DNA of 64,000 bases from Nonomuraea typhae (GTDB lineage: Bacteria; Actinomycetota; Actinomycetes; Streptosporangiales; Streptosporangiaceae): the NCBI RefSeq assembly GCF_009760925.1, contig NZ_VRLV01000001.1, forward strand, positions 1,116,001 to 1,180,000, written 5' to 3'. The position numbers and the translations under genes were made by a program. Under the pieces are notes generated by a model that saw only the letters and a list, made by a program, of their open reading frames with translations, was not told the origin of the DNA and did no database searches. Within the stretch, counting starts at the first letter, position 1. Every line of letters begins with the position of its first letter. This document shows positions 8,162 through 17,091 of the stretch, in pieces.

Positions 8162-9006
8162 AGCCAGAAAACGCGTTCGGCTCGCGCGCCCACCGCGCGC
8201 GAGTAGAACCGCAGCGGCCCCACCCACCCGATCTGGGCGCTCGTCTGTCCCTCCGCCCGCTGACCGGCCAGCGCCAGGCGCAGCAGCACCCGGCCCACGC
8301 CCAGTCCCTGCGCGGCGGGCGCGGTCCCCATCGGGCCGAACCAGCCCGGCCGGGCGCCCCAGGCGGCGAAGCCCAGGATCTCCCCGTCCCGCTCGGCGTA
8401 GGCCACGCCGTCGGCGGTCTCGGCCTCCCAGGCCCACGCATCGTTCCAATGCCGCCGCGTGAACTCCACGACGGCCGCCCGGCCGGGCCCCTCCGCGTCC
8501 TTCCGGTGGACGGCGATGCGGACGCCCCGCTCGGCCAGCCGTACCGTGTCCTTCTCGACCGAGAGGTCCGCGGTGAGGTCGGCGGTCATGTTCCAGGCCA
8601 CGTGGTAGCGCTCGTAGCCCAGGCGCTCGGCCAGCGCGGCGGCGGGCGTGTAGCGCACGTCGATGCCCGGCCAGGCATAGCACGGCGGGTTGCCGGCCAT
8701 CCGCGCCTGCGTCGCGCCCTGGGCGCGCAGCCACTGCTCGGCCGCGCCCACCAGGTCCCGGCCGCATCCCTTGCCCTGCTCATCGGGGTGTACGGCCAGC
8801 AGATCGATGTGCCCGAGCCCGGGATCACGCGTGGACATGGAGGCGAAGACGACCCCTCCGCCCTCGGCGATCGCCGTCCACCGCCGGTCGGCCGGAGGCG
8901 CCGCGAGCCGCCGGACCAGCGCCTCGCCCTCGCCGGCGTCGTAGGTCAGCGCCGCGCGCGCGATCCGCCCGGCCTCGGCCAGGTCCGCGGTGTGCGTTCC
9001 CCCCAC
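8140..9006 (-). CDS. two-domain GNAT acetyltransferase, possibly GlmA-like
   Basis: The 288-residue protein has two acetyl-CoA-binding GNAT domains. Motif A is visible as VHPDEQGKGCGRDL (about residues 72-85) and again as TAPAAQGLGVGRVLL in the C-terminal half. Two-domain GNATs include mycothiol synthase and GlmA, a glucosamine/glucosaminide N-acetyltransferase from a clostridial muropeptide-rescue cluster. The location, last gene of an oligopeptide importer operon and next to namZ, favours re-acetylation of amino sugars from de-N-acetylated wall fragments; this is inference. It starts 6 nt from the end of the importer ATPase gene, so it is very likely cotranscribed. Confidence 0.82.
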   Translation of the reverse strand: MGGTHTADLAEAGRIARAALTYDAGEGEALVRRLAAPPADRRWTAIAEGGGVVFASMSTRDPGLGHIDLLAVHPDEQGKGCGRDLVGAAEQWLRAQGATQARMAGNPPCYAWPGIDVRYTPAAALAERLGYERYHVAWNMTADLTADLSVEKDTVRLAERGVRIAVHRKDAEGPGRAAVVEFTRRHWNDAWAWEAETADGVAYAERDGEILGFAAWGARPGWFGPMGTAPAAQGLGVGRVLLRLALAGQRAEGQTSAQIGWVGPLRFYSRAVGARAERVFWLYRRELV

Positions 9007-9012
9007 GGTCCC

Positions 9013-10023
9013 TCACACCCCGCTCATCGGGCGCGCGATCACGTCGCGGCGCTCGGGGAAGAAGCAGGCGTGCTCCTGCGGCGACCCCTCGGTGATCTGC
9101 AGCGCCGGCCGCTCCGACTCGCAGCGGTCCTGCCGGAACGGGCAGCGGCGGGCGAACAGGCAGCCGGTCGGCTCCTGGCTGCCGTCCAGCGCCTCCACCG
9201 GGACGACCGGCTGCGCACCGGGCTCCTCCAGGCCGTGCAGCACCGGGATCGCCGACAGCAGCGACTGCGTGTACGGGTGCACCGGGTCGGCGATCACCGT
9301 GTCCACGGGTCCGCGTTCGACGACCTGGCCGCGGTAGATGACGTACATCTCGCCGTCGTCGCCGATGTAGCGGGAGGTCGCCACGTCGTGGGTGATGAAC
9401 AGCACGCTGACGCCCAGCCGTTCGCGCAGGTCCTTCAGCAGCGCCAGGATGCCCAGCCGCAGCGAGACGTCGATCATGGAGACCGCCTCGTCGGCCACGA
9501 GCATGTCGGGGTCCACGGTGAGCGCGCGGGCGATGACCACGCGCTGGCGCATGCCGCCGGACAACTGGTGCGGATAGCGCGACAGCACCGAGCCCGGGTC
9601 CAGGCCGACCAGCGCCAGGACCTCCGCCGCCCGCTCCTCGATCCACCTGGCGTCGCGGCCGGTCTGCTTGGCGCGCAGCTTCAGCGGCGCGTGCAGCGTC
9701 TGATGGATGGTCCGCGTCGGGTTCAGCGCCGAGTACGGGTCCTGGTGGATCATCTGGATGCGCCGGAAGTGCGGCTGGCGATCCTTCGGCTTCAGCGACG
9801 ACATCTCGGTGCCGTTGATGCTGATCCGGCCGCCGTCGTAGGACTCGAGCCCGGCGATGATCCGGCCGAGCGTCGTCTTGCCGCAGCCGGACTCGCCGAT
9901 GAACGAGGCGGCGCCGCCCTTGGGGATGGAGAAGTCCACCCCGCGCAGCGCCTGCACCTCCCGGCCGCCGAGCACGTTGCCGCGCTGCTTGAAGGTCTTG
10001 GTGATGCCGGTCCCCGTGATCAC
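9013..10023 (-). CDS. oligopeptide ABC importer ATPase (OppF/DppF type)
   Basis: A 336-residue ABC ATPase: Walker A GESGCGKTT, signature LSGGMRQRV, Walker B VADEAVSMIDVS, H-loop FITHD. The C-terminal oligo_HPY region contains GCLFARRCPFRQDRC, with the paired cysteines typical of dipeptide/oligopeptide importers. Walker B reads DEAVSMID rather than DEPTSALD, a deviation seen in some OppF proteins, so its ATPase site may be weaker. It starts with GTG and overlaps the upstream ATPase gene by 4 nt (GTGA). Substrate is inferred from context to be muropeptides. Confidence 0.9.
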   Translation of the reverse strand: MITGTGITKTFKQRGNVLGGREVQALRGVDFSIPKGGAASFIGESGCGKTTLGRIIAGLESYDGGRISINGTEMSSLKPKDRQPHFRRIQMIHQDPYSALNPTRTIHQTLHAPLKLRAKQTGRDARWIEERAAEVLALVGLDPGSVLSRYPHQLSGGMRQRVVIARALTVDPDMLVADEAVSMIDVSLRLGILALLKDLRERLGVSVLFITHDVATSRYIGDDGEMYVIYRGQVVERGPVDTVIADPVHPYTQSLLSAIPVLHGLEEPGAQPVVPVEALDGSQEPTGCLFARRCPFRQDRCESERPALQITEGSPQEHACFFPERRDVIARPMSGV

Positions 10024-11030
10024 GCGTGCTCACCCTCCCTGGACGGCACCTTGACGGCCTGGTCGACGGCGTGGCAGGCCACGATCCTGGCGCCGTACGC
10101 CCGTGCCGCCGGGTCGGCGGTGTCGCAGACGTCCATGCGCAGCGCGCAGCGCTCGCGGAACACGCAGCCCTCCTTGGGGACGGTGGCCAGCGTGGGCGGG
10201 CGGCCGGGCAGGGCCTGAGCCTCATTGATGTCGCCCACCAGGCGCGGGATGGCCCGGATCAGGCCCTTGGTGTAGGGGTGTCGCGGGTCGGCCAGGACCT
10301 CGCGGGTGGGGCCCTGCTCGACCAGCCGCCCGCCGTACATGACCGCGAGCCTGTCGGCGACCTCGGCCACCACGCCGATGTCGTGGGTGATGACCAGCGT
10401 CGTGAGGCCGCGTTCGGCGTGCACCTCGCGCACGATCTTGAGGATGTTGGCCTGCGTGATCATGTCGAGCGCGGTGGTCGGCTCGTCCAGCACGACCAGG
10501 TGCGCGTTCAGGACCAGCGCGAGCATGATGCCGACGCGCTGGCGCATGCCGCCCGACAGCTCGTGCTGGTGGGAGTCGAGCACCCGGGCGCCGTCCAGGC
10601 CCATCCGGCCCAGCAGCTCCTTGGCCTCCCTGACCAGGGCGCGCAGGTCCTCCACGCCGTGCGAGCGGCCGAGGTCGAGCAGCTGCTTGCCGACGGTCTT
10701 GAGGGGGTTCAGGGAGTTCTGGGCGGCCTGGAAGACGTAGCCGATGTGCCGGCCGCGGGCCTTGCGCAGCTGCTCGCCCTTGAACTCGGCGACGTTGCCC
10801 AGCCCGTCGATGTCCACCCGGCCCGCCGCGATGCGGCCCGGCGGCTGCACGGCGTTGAGCAGCGACAGCGCCATCGTGGACTTGCCCGAGCCGGACTCGC
10901 CCACGATGCCGGTGATCGTGCCCGGCTTCAGCTCCAGGCTGACGTCGCGGACGGCGGGCAGCTCGCCCGCCGCGGTCTTGTAGACGACCGTGAGGCCGTC
11001 GATGCGCACTCCCGGCGCTTGCTTGGCCAC
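10020..11030 (-). CDS. oligopeptide ABC importer ATPase (OppD/DppD type)
   Basis: A 336-residue ABC ATPase with Walker A GESGSGKST, signature LSGGMRQRV, Walker B VLDEPTTALD, H-loop VITHD, and the C-terminal cysteine motif GCVFRERCALRMDVC. Together with the next gene it forms the heterodimeric motor of a dipeptide-type importer. The GTG start at 11030 is chosen because AGGAG, made by the end of the permease gene, lies 5 nt upstream; the stop of that gene is only 2 nt away, so translation is coupled. Confidence 0.9.
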   Translation of the reverse strand: MAKQAPGVRIDGLTVVYKTAAGELPAVRDVSLELKPGTITGIVGESGSGKSTMALSLLNAVQPPGRIAAGRVDIDGLGNVAEFKGEQLRKARGRHIGYVFQAAQNSLNPLKTVGKQLLDLGRSHGVEDLRALVREAKELLGRMGLDGARVLDSHQHELSGGMRQRVGIMLALVLNAHLVVLDEPTTALDMITQANILKIVREVHAERGLTTLVITHDIGVVAEVADRLAVMYGGRLVEQGPTREVLADPRHPYTKGLIRAIPRLVGDINEAQALPGRPPTLATVPKEGCVFRERCALRMDVCDTADPAARAYGARIVACHAVDQAVKVPSREGEHA

Positions 11031-11032
11031 CT

Positions 11033-11926
11033 CTACTCCTCGCGCAGCCGGGGGTTGAAGATCTCGTCCATGGCGTCGACCACGAGCACGATGCCGAGCG
11101 TGAGCAGCAGGATCGCCAGCAGCGGCCCCAGCAGGTAACCCAGCGCGAGCGGCTGGATCATCGCCCCGGCCTGGAACACGGCCAGGTTGAGCATCACGCC
11201 CCAGTTGTCCGACTCGTAGGGCAGCACGCCCAGGAAGAACAGGCCGACCTGCGCGTAGACGGCGCCGGTGACCGCGATGAGCATGTTCATCGCGATGTAG
11301 GGCGCCATGCTCGGCAGCAGCTCCTTGCCGACGATGTGCGGCGTGGACAGGCCCAGGCCGCGCGCCGCCTCGATGAAGCCGCGCTCGCGCAGCGACAGCG
11401 TCTGCGCCCGTACGGCACGCGCCACGCCGCCCCAGCCGAGCAGCCCGAGGACCAGGCCCATCTGGAACGGGTTGCCGAACTTCCACACGGTGGCCAGCAC
11501 CAGCAGCAGGGGCAGGCCCGGGATGGTCAGCTTCATGTCGGTGATCCGCATGAGCACGGTGTCCCAGCGGCCCCGCTTGAACCCGGAGAACAGTCCGAGC
11601 CCGGTGCCGACCACGACCGTGATGACCGCGGTCACCGCGGCGCTGAGCAGCACGTACCGCGAGCCCTTGACGACCAGCGCGACGACGTCGCGGCCCTGCG
11701 GGTCGGTGCCGAGCCAGTGCGCCCAGCTCGGCGGCTTGCTGATGAGGTCGGCGTCGCCCGGCAGCAGGTCCGGGTAGAACATCGGCCCGAAGACGGCCAT
11801 GAACGCGAAGCCCAGGAGGATGATCGCGCCGGCCATGCGGCTGGGCTTGCGCTTCATCACCCGCCAGACGCCGCTCCAGAAGTTGCGGCGCATGGTCGCG
11901 GTCGTGCTCTCCAGCACGATGCTCAT
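11033..11926 (-). CDS. oligopeptide ABC importer permease (DppC type)
   Basis: A 297-residue inner-membrane permease with an N-terminal cytoplasmic stretch, a first membrane segment (IILLGFAFMAVFGPMF), the DppC-type periplasmic LGTDPQGRDV motif, and the EAA loop EAARGLGLSTPHIVGKELL. Five further hydrophobic segments follow. GGAGG precedes the ATG, which overlaps the upstream permease stop (ATGA). Pairs with the DppB-type permease. Confidence 0.9.
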   Translation of the reverse strand: MSIVLESTTATMRRNFWSGVWRVMKRKPSRMAGAIILLGFAFMAVFGPMFYPDLLPGDADLISKPPSWAHWLGTDPQGRDVVALVVKGSRYVLLSAAVTAVITVVVGTGLGLFSGFKRGRWDTVLMRITDMKLTIPGLPLLLVLATVWKFGNPFQMGLVLGLLGWGGVARAVRAQTLSLRERGFIEAARGLGLSTPHIVGKELLPSMAPYIAMNMLIAVTGAVYAQVGLFFLGVLPYESDNWGVMLNLAVFQAGAMIQPLALGYLLGPLLAILLLTLGIVLVVDAMDEIFNPRLREE

Positions 11927-12930
11927 GAGACCTCCTCCCCACTGCGAACCCGCGGGTCGATCACGGTGTAGAACAGGTCGGCCACGATGTTGGCGACGAT
12001 GACCGCGGCGGTGATGAGCAGGAACGCGCCGCCCATGAGCGGGTAGTCGCGCAGGCTGACCGCGTCGATGAGCAGCAGGCCCAGGCCGGGGTAGTTGAAG
12101 ATCTTCTCGATGAAGACCGCGCCGCCGAGCAGCAGGCCCAGCGAGAGCGCCAGGATCGTGAACAGCGGCAGGATCGCGTTGCGGGCGATGTAGCGGAAGA
12201 CGATCGAGCGCTTCATCCCGCGCAGCTCGGCGGCCAGGATGAAGTCGTCGCCCAGCACGGTCACCACGCTGGACTTCATGGCCAGGATCCAGCCGCCGTA
12301 CGCCGACAGCGCGTAGGTCAGGACCGGCAGCACGGCGTGCTCGGCCAGCGAGCCGATGTAGCCGGCGTTCCAGCCGGGGTCGAACAGGATGTCGACCGGG
12401 CTGTCGGCGGGCAGGATCGGGATCAGCGTGGCGAAGATGACCACGAGCAGCATCGCCAGGATGTACTGCGGGATGCCGTGCAGGAGCGAGCCGGAGACGG
12501 CCAGGGCGTCACCGAGCTTGCTGGTGCGCTTGATCGCCGCGTACACGCCGAAGATCACGCCGACCAGGAAGCTGAGCAGCGTGCCGATGAGCACCGGAAG
12601 AACGGTCCATTTCGCGGCGTCGGTGAGCACGTCCAGCACCGGCGTGCCGGGCCGGGTGATCGAGATGCCGAGGTCGAGCCGGAACAGGCCGCCCATGTAG
12701 CTGAGGTACTGCTCCCACATCGAGCCCGTGGGCAGGAAGCCGTACATCACCGCGGTGGCCTGCCGGGCAGCCTCGGGCGACATACCGCCCTCGATGAGCT
12801 TCTCGTACCGCGCGGCGACGGGGTCGCCGGGGATGTTGTTGACGATGAAGAAGCTGATCGTGGCGACCACGAGGATCATGACGATCCCGCGGGCCAGGTG
12901 GCCCGCGAGTCGCCGAGCGATAACCGTCAT
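11923..12930 (-). CDS. oligopeptide ABC importer permease (DppB type)
   Basis: A 335-residue permease with an N-terminal membrane segment followed by NNIPGDPVAAR, the hallmark of DppB-type proteins, a periplasmic loop, and the EAA-type loop AAELRGMKRSIVFRYIARNA in the C-terminal half. Six membrane segments can be traced. It lies 7 nt downstream of the substrate-binding protein gene and overlaps the next permease by 4 nt. Confidence 0.9.
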   Translation of the reverse strand: MTVIARRLAGHLARGIVMILVVATISFFIVNNIPGDPVAARYEKLIEGGMSPEAARQATAVMYGFLPTGSMWEQYLSYMGGLFRLDLGISITRPGTPVLDVLTDAAKWTVLPVLIGTLLSFLVGVIFGVYAAIKRTSKLGDALAVSGSLLHGIPQYILAMLLVVIFATLIPILPADSPVDILFDPGWNAGYIGSLAEHAVLPVLTYALSAYGGWILAMKSSVVTVLGDDFILAAELRGMKRSIVFRYIARNAILPLFTILALSLGLLLGGAVFIEKIFNYPGLGLLLIDAVSLRDYPLMGGAFLLITAAVIVANIVADLFYTVIDPRVRSGEEVS

Positions 12931-12937
12931 GGATGCG

Positions 12938-14767
12938 TTACTGCTTCTTCTTGATCAGGCCCTGCTGGATCCAGACACCCGAGGGGAGGACGCCCTGGCC
13001 CATGCGCAGGAGCTCGTCGTCGTGCGGCCAGCCGGTGAAGCGGCTGTTGTTGACGAACTGGTTGTTGATGTAGTCCCACAGCTGGATGACCGGCAGGTCC
13101 TGGTTGGCGGCCTGGGCCAGCTGGCTCATGATCGGCTTGGCCTCCTCGGGGCCGACCGAGTTCAGCTTGGCGGTCAGCTCGCCGGGGTTGACCTTGGTGC
13201 CGTCGACCTCGATCTGCTCGGGGCCGCCCATCCAGTTGTTGTTCTTGCCGGGCGCGGAGTGCTTGACCTTGCCGCCGACGTTGGCCCAGCCGTTCGAGAC
13301 GCCGTAGAGGCGCTGGAAGATGTCGTACGGCGCGGGCCCGAGGGCGATCAGCCAGAAGCCGACGTCGTACTTACCGGCGGCCAGCTCCTCGAGGTAGACC
13401 GGGTAGTCGGCGGTGGTGACGACCTCGGCGTCGACGCCGGCCTTGACGAGCTGGCTCTTGATGTTCTCCTGGGCCGACAGCCAGTCGGAGAAGCCGGCCG
13501 GGGCGTGCATGGAGACCTTCCACGGCGTGCCGTCGGCGAGGGTCCACTTGCCGTCCTTCTTGGTCAGGCCGGCCTGCTTGAACTCCTCCTCGGCCTTGGC
13601 CGCGTCCGGCTTGTACGGCTCCAGCTTGGGCAGGGTCTCGGCGATCCAGGCGTCGGCGGCCTTCTGGTGGATGCCGCTCGTGGTGGTGGCCGCGGTGCCG
13701 CCCTCGGGGGAGGCGACCTTGGTGACCTGGTCGCGGTCGATCAGGTAGGCCAGGCCGCGCCGTACGTGGACGTTGTCGTAGGGCTTCTTGCTCTGGTTGA
13801 ACGCCATGCTGACCGCGACGGGGGAGTAGCCCTTGATGACCTCGCTGCCCGGAGCGGCCTTGATGCGGGTCATGACGTCGGTGGGGGCGGCCACGAAGCC
13901 GGAGTGGTCGAGCTTGCCCTGGCTCAGGTAGTTCCAGATCTGCTCGTTGCCGGTGTAGTTGAGAACCTTCACCTGGTCGGGCACGACGTTGGCGACGTTG
14001 AAGAAGTGCTTGTTCTTGACCAGCAGCGCCTCGCCGGGATTGGCGCGCTCGAGCACGAACGGGCCGCCGGCCACGTCCTTCTGCGGGGCGAAGGCGATGA
14101 CCTGCTGGCCCAGCTTGGTGATGTCCTCGCGGGCCTTCTCGGCCTCGGGGCCGTCGCCGCGGGCGGTCTTGATGGTGTCCCAGATGGTGGCGGGGACCGC
14201 GGTGTTCCAGATGTGCGAGGGCAGGACGGTGGTGTCCAGCACGCCGCGGGCGAACTTGGGGCTGGGGTTGGCGAGGTCCTGCGTGACCTTGACCGTCTTC
14301 TCGTCCACGACGGTCACGTCGGCCGCCGCGCCCGCGGCGCCCGGGGTGACGGCGAAGGCCGTGCTGCCCTGGGTGTAGGCGATGGCGATGGACAGCTTCA
14401 CGTCCTCGGCGGTCACCGGCTTGCCGTCGGACCACTTGGCGTTCGGCTGCAGCTTCAGGGTGATGGAGGAGTTGTCCGGCGGGATCTCCCAGCTCGCCGC
14501 CATGCCGGGAAGCGCCTTGTTGGGATCGGTCAGGTGGTTGACCACGAAGCCGAGCTTCATCGTGGTGTAGCCGGGGAAGGCGTTGCCCTTGGGGTTGTAC
14601 GGGTTGGGCGGTGCGCTCGCGTCGATTCCCGGCCTGTTCACGTCGATTGTGGTGAAGAGCCCGCCACCACCGCCCGAGCTGGACTTGTTGGTGGCGCCGC
14701 CGCCGGCGCACGCGGACACGCCGGCTGCAAGGCCCAGCAACGTCACTACCGCTGCTAGTCGCTTCAT
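12938..14767 (-). CDS. oligopeptide-type ABC substrate-binding lipoprotein (SBP_bac_5)
   Basis: A 609-residue lipoprotein: signal peptide with lipobox VSAC (Cys about residue 20), Gly/Ser spacer, then an SBP_bac_5 body with TTMKLGFVVNHL, WEIPPDNSSITLKLQPNAKWSDGKPVTAEDVK and RRGLAYLIDRDQV, the usual landmarks of peptide-binding proteins. It leads a five-gene operon (SBP, DppB, DppC, DppD, DppF) plus the GNAT. GGAG lies 6 nt before the ATG and a good promoter stands at 14802-14830. The binding specificity is not readable; the position beside murQ and namZ suggests MurNAc-containing peptides or disaccharides. Confidence 0.9.
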   Translation of the reverse strand: MKRLAAVVTLLGLAAGVSACAGGGATNKSSSGGGGGLFTTIDVNRPGIDASAPPNPYNPKGNAFPGYTTMKLGFVVNHLTDPNKALPGMAASWEIPPDNSSITLKLQPNAKWSDGKPVTAEDVKLSIAIAYTQGSTAFAVTPGAAGAAADVTVVDEKTVKVTQDLANPSPKFARGVLDTTVLPSHIWNTAVPATIWDTIKTARGDGPEAEKAREDITKLGQQVIAFAPQKDVAGGPFVLERANPGEALLVKNKHFFNVANVVPDQVKVLNYTGNEQIWNYLSQGKLDHSGFVAAPTDVMTRIKAAPGSEVIKGYSPVAVSMAFNQSKKPYDNVHVRRGLAYLIDRDQVTKVASPEGGTAATTTSGIHQKAADAWIAETLPKLEPYKPDAAKAEEEFKQAGLTKKDGKWTLADGTPWKVSMHAPAGFSDWLSAQENIKSQLVKAGVDAEVVTTADYPVYLEELAAGKYDVGFWLIALGPAPYDIFQRLYGVSNGWANVGGKVKHSAPGKNNNWMGGPEQIEVDGTKVNPGELTAKLNSVGPEEAKPIMSQLAQAANQDLPVIQLWDYINNQFVNNSRFTGWPHDDELLRMGQGVLPSGVWIQQGLIKKKQ

Positions 14768-14801
14768 TTACCGCTCCGGAGATAGTTCTGGGGTTGTCCG
14801 G

Positions 14802-14830
14802 ACCTTATGGGCACGCGGAAGTTGCGTCAA
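14802..14830 (-). promoter_or_regulatory. housekeeping-type promoter of the importer operon
   Basis: On the minus strand TTGACG (14830-14825), a 17-nt spacer and TAAGGT (14807-14802) form a near-consensus sigma-70-class promoter 35 nt upstream of the binding-protein ATG, leaving a leader of roughly 28 nt with its own GGAG. Confidence 0.65.
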
Positions 14831-14855
14831 TAATCTCCAGCTGTTGTGAGGCTAA

Positions 14856-14870
14856 TGTAACTTTCCTTCA
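14856..14870. promoter_or_regulatory. candidate operator upstream of the importer promoter
   Basis: TGTAA-N5-CTTCA, just upstream of the -35 box, matches the murQ/namZ element at 7016-7030 in 10 of 15 positions by my alignment. If real it would join importer and murQ/namZ in one regulon. Confidence 0.25.
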
Positions 14871-14898
14871 TTGACCCTGCGGGTGGCGCTTGGCTCCA

Positions 14899-15906
14899 TC
14901 ACCCGATGATAAGGACGGCCGCCCCGCTGACCTGCCCGTTTGCCAGGTCCTCCAGCGCGCGGGCGGCTTCCTGCAGCGGGTAGGCGCTCGTGGTCACGCT
15001 CGGCGGCTGCTCGGCGGCCAGCCGGAGATAGGCGCGGCCGTCCTCGCGCGTGTTGGCCGTCACGCTGCGCAGCACCCGCTCCTGGAACAGGTGGCGCCGG
15101 TAGTCCAGCACCGGCACGTCGCTCAGGTGGATCCCGGCCACCGCCAGCGTCCCCCCGCGGTCGAGGGCCTCCAGGGCCGGCGGCACCAGCTCGCCCGCCG
15201 GCGCGAACAGGATCGCCGCGTCCAGCGGCTCCGGCGGCTCGTGCGCCCCGGCCGAGGCGGCCCCCAGCTCCAGCGCCAGCCGCCGCGCCGCCGGCGACCT
15301 GGTCACCACGTGCACCGTGTGCCCCAGGGCCAGCGCCGCCTGCGCGGTCAGATGGGCCGAGGCGCCGAAGCCGTAGATGCCCAGCCTGCCCGGCTCCCGC
15401 AGCCCCGTCTTCAGCAGCGCCCGGTAGCCGATGATGCCCGCGCACAGCAGCGGCGCCAGCCGTTCCGGCGCGACGTCGCCGGGCAGCGGATACACGTACG
15501 CCTCGGGCGCGGTCAGGTACTCGGCGAAGCCGCCGTCGGCGTCCCACCCGGTGTAGACCGACTCCGGGCACAGATTCTCGTCCCCGCGCGCGCAGTAGCG
15601 GCACTTCCCGCAGGTGCCGCGCAGCCACGCCACCCCCACCCGCCGCCCGGCGAGCTCCGTGCGCGCGGAGACGACCCGCCCCACCGCCTGATGGCCCGGC
15701 GTGGTCCGCGGGCGGCGCGGCTGCAGGTCCCCCTCGGCCAGATGCAGGTCGGTACGGCACACGCCGCACGCCTCCACCTTGACCAGCACCTCACCCGGCT
15801 CCGGCACCGGGACCGGGCGCACCTCCAGGACCAGCGGCCCGGAGGAGATCGGGCCGGGCGCGGCCACGGCCCAGGCGCGCATCAGCGACGGGGTATCGGA
15901 TCCCAT
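14899..15906 (-). CDS. zinc-dependent alcohol dehydrogenase (MDR family)
   Basis: A 335-residue medium-chain dehydrogenase. The catalytic zinc ligands are in [10 protein letters not shown] and PGHQAVGRV, the structural zinc site is [15 protein letters not shown], and the cofactor fold has the glycine-rich [10 protein letters not shown]. It resembles AdhA-like zinc alcohol dehydrogenases; the real substrate is unknown. The ATG at 15906 has TGAGG about 7 nt upstream and overlaps the aminotransferase gene by 25 nt; an ATG at 15882 that shares one base with that gene's stop is the alternative. Confidence 0.87.
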   Translation of the reverse strand: MGSDTPSLMRAWAVAAPGPISSGPLVLEVRPVPVPEPGEVLVKVEACGVCRTDLHLAEGDLQPRRPRTTPGHQAVGRVVSARTELAGRRVGVAWLRGTCGKCRYCARGDENLCPESVYTGWDADGGFAEYLTAPEAYVYPLPGDVAPERLAPLLCAGIIGYRALLKTGLREPGRLGIYGFGASAHLTAQAALALGHTVHVVTRSPAARRLALELGAASAGAHEPPEPLDAAILFAPAGELVPPALEALDRGGTLAVAGIHLSDVPVLDYRRHLFQERVLRSVTANTREDGRAYLRLAAEQPPSVTTSAYPLQEAARALEDLANGQVSGAAVLIIG

Positions 15907-16664
15907 GGTGTGGCCTCATAAACGGTGAGGATGCGAGACAGGACCTCGGGCGAGTACGGCACGGCCGCGCCGTCCACCTCGCCCACCGGACTGATACCCC
16001 AGGAGTTGGCCAGGAAGACCGCGCGGAACCCGGCGAGGTCGCCGGCCTTGAGCGGCCGGGTCTCCTGCGGGATCCCGGCCCGGGCCAGCTCGCGCCGCAG
16101 GAGCCGCAGGGTGATCCCCGTCAGCATGGGCGCCTTCGGCCACACGACACGCTCGCCGTCGAAGCAGCCGAGGTTCGTGATCGTGCCCTCGGAGATCGTC
16201 CCGTCCTCGGCCACCAGCAGCGCGTCGTCGAACCCCTCGGCCGCGGCCCGGCGGCCCAGGTGGATGGAGGGGAAGCCGCCGCCGTGCTTGATGTGCGGCA
16301 GGAAGCGCCGGTAGGCGACGGTCATCAGGCGCCGCGGGGTCGTGGGCGCGTCCACCGGGGCGCCGGTGGAGACGATCACGTGCACCCGGTCGGTCAGCGT
16401 TACGTTGACCCGGACCGAGGCGTCGTCCGGGTCGCCGCCGAGCGCGGCGGCGATGCCGTCCAGCACGAGGGCGCGGTCCAGGCGCTGGCCGAACAGCTCC
16501 CGCGTCGCCTGTTCCAGCCGCTCGAGGTGCAGCTCCAGGCCGCGTACGGCGTGGCCGCGCACCTGCATCGCGGTGAAGTGGCCGCCCCGGGCGGCGAGCG
16601 CCAGGCCCAGGTCGGCGCCGGTGGCGGGCCTGCCGTCGACGATCGCGCGCTCCTGAGAGGTCAC
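15882..16664 (-). CDS. class IV aminotransferase / aminodeoxychorismate lyase-like PLP enzyme
   Basis: A 260-residue fold-type IV PLP enzyme. The PLP lysine lies in LPHIKHGG (about residue 127), the phosphate/cofactor contacts in ISEGTITN and [10 protein letters not shown]. The family contains branched-chain and D-amino acid aminotransferases and 4-amino-4-deoxychorismate lyase; this sequence does not decide between them. GTG start at 16664 with GGGAG unusually close. It is translationally coupled to the downstream alcohol dehydrogenase. Confidence 0.85.
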   Translation of the reverse strand: MTSQERAIVDGRPATGADLGLALAARGGHFTAMQVRGHAVRGLELHLERLEQATRELFGQRLDRALVLDGIAAALGGDPDDASVRVNVTLTDRVHVIVSTGAPVDAPTTPRRLMTVAYRRFLPHIKHGGGFPSIHLGRRAAAEGFDDALLVAEDGTISEGTITNLGCFDGERVVWPKAPMLTGITLRLLRRELARAGIPQETRPLKAGDLAGFRAVFLANSWGISPVGEVDGAAVPYSPEVLSRILTVYEATPWDPIPRR

Positions 16665-16733
16665 GCTCCCAGCTTAGGGGCCTACAATGCCGCGTCGAGT
16701 GATCTTTACATCAAACGTGAGAAATGGGAACAG

Positions 16734-17045
16734 ATGTCTGTGATCAAGCGCACGGCCTTCACTCTTGCGGCCGGCTCTCTCTTCCTGGTGGGACTCGGCG
16801 CCGCTTCCGCCTCGGCCTCCGCCGCCGCCCCGTGCACCGGCAGGTCCGGGCTCACCATCATGGCCAAGGGCGAGACCCAGGGCAAGGCGTGGGCGGACGT
16901 GCTCAACTGCGGCCGGACCGGCCTGGTGACGCTCGACATCTCCTGGGGCCCGGACCCGCTGTGCCGGGAGATCCGCAACGGCGTCACGGCCAGGATCACC
17001 GCCCCCACCGCGGTCGGCAGCGTCAGGAAGGCCAAGTACTGCTGA
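16734..17045 (+). CDS. small secreted protein
   Basis: A 103-residue protein with a clear Sec signal: MSVIKR, a hydrophobic core, and an Ala/Ser-rich cleavage region ending near residue 30. The mature part is about 70 residues with four cysteines (APCTG, VLNCGR, DPLCRE and a C-terminal KYC), so two disulfides are likely outside the cell. I do not recognise the family. GGGAA precedes the ATG by 7 nt, and a hairpin terminator follows. It diverges from the aminotransferase gene. Confidence 0.7.
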   Translation: MSVIKRTAFTLAAGSLFLVGLGAASASASAAAPCTGRSGLTIMAKGETQGKAWADVLNCGRTGLVTLDISWGPDPLCREIRNGVTARITAPTAVGSVRKAKYC

Positions 17046-17056
17046 CGCGCTGCGAC

Positions 17057-17082
17057 GATCCCGCCCGATTCCGGGCGGGATC
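17057..17082. terminator. 11-bp stem terminator between convergent genes
   Basis: Perfect 11-bp arms (17057-17067 and 17072-17082) with a 4-nt loop lie between the stops of the small secreted protein gene (+) and the amidohydrolase gene (-). It lacks a T tract. Confidence 0.75.
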
Positions 17083-17091
17083 ACCCTTCGC

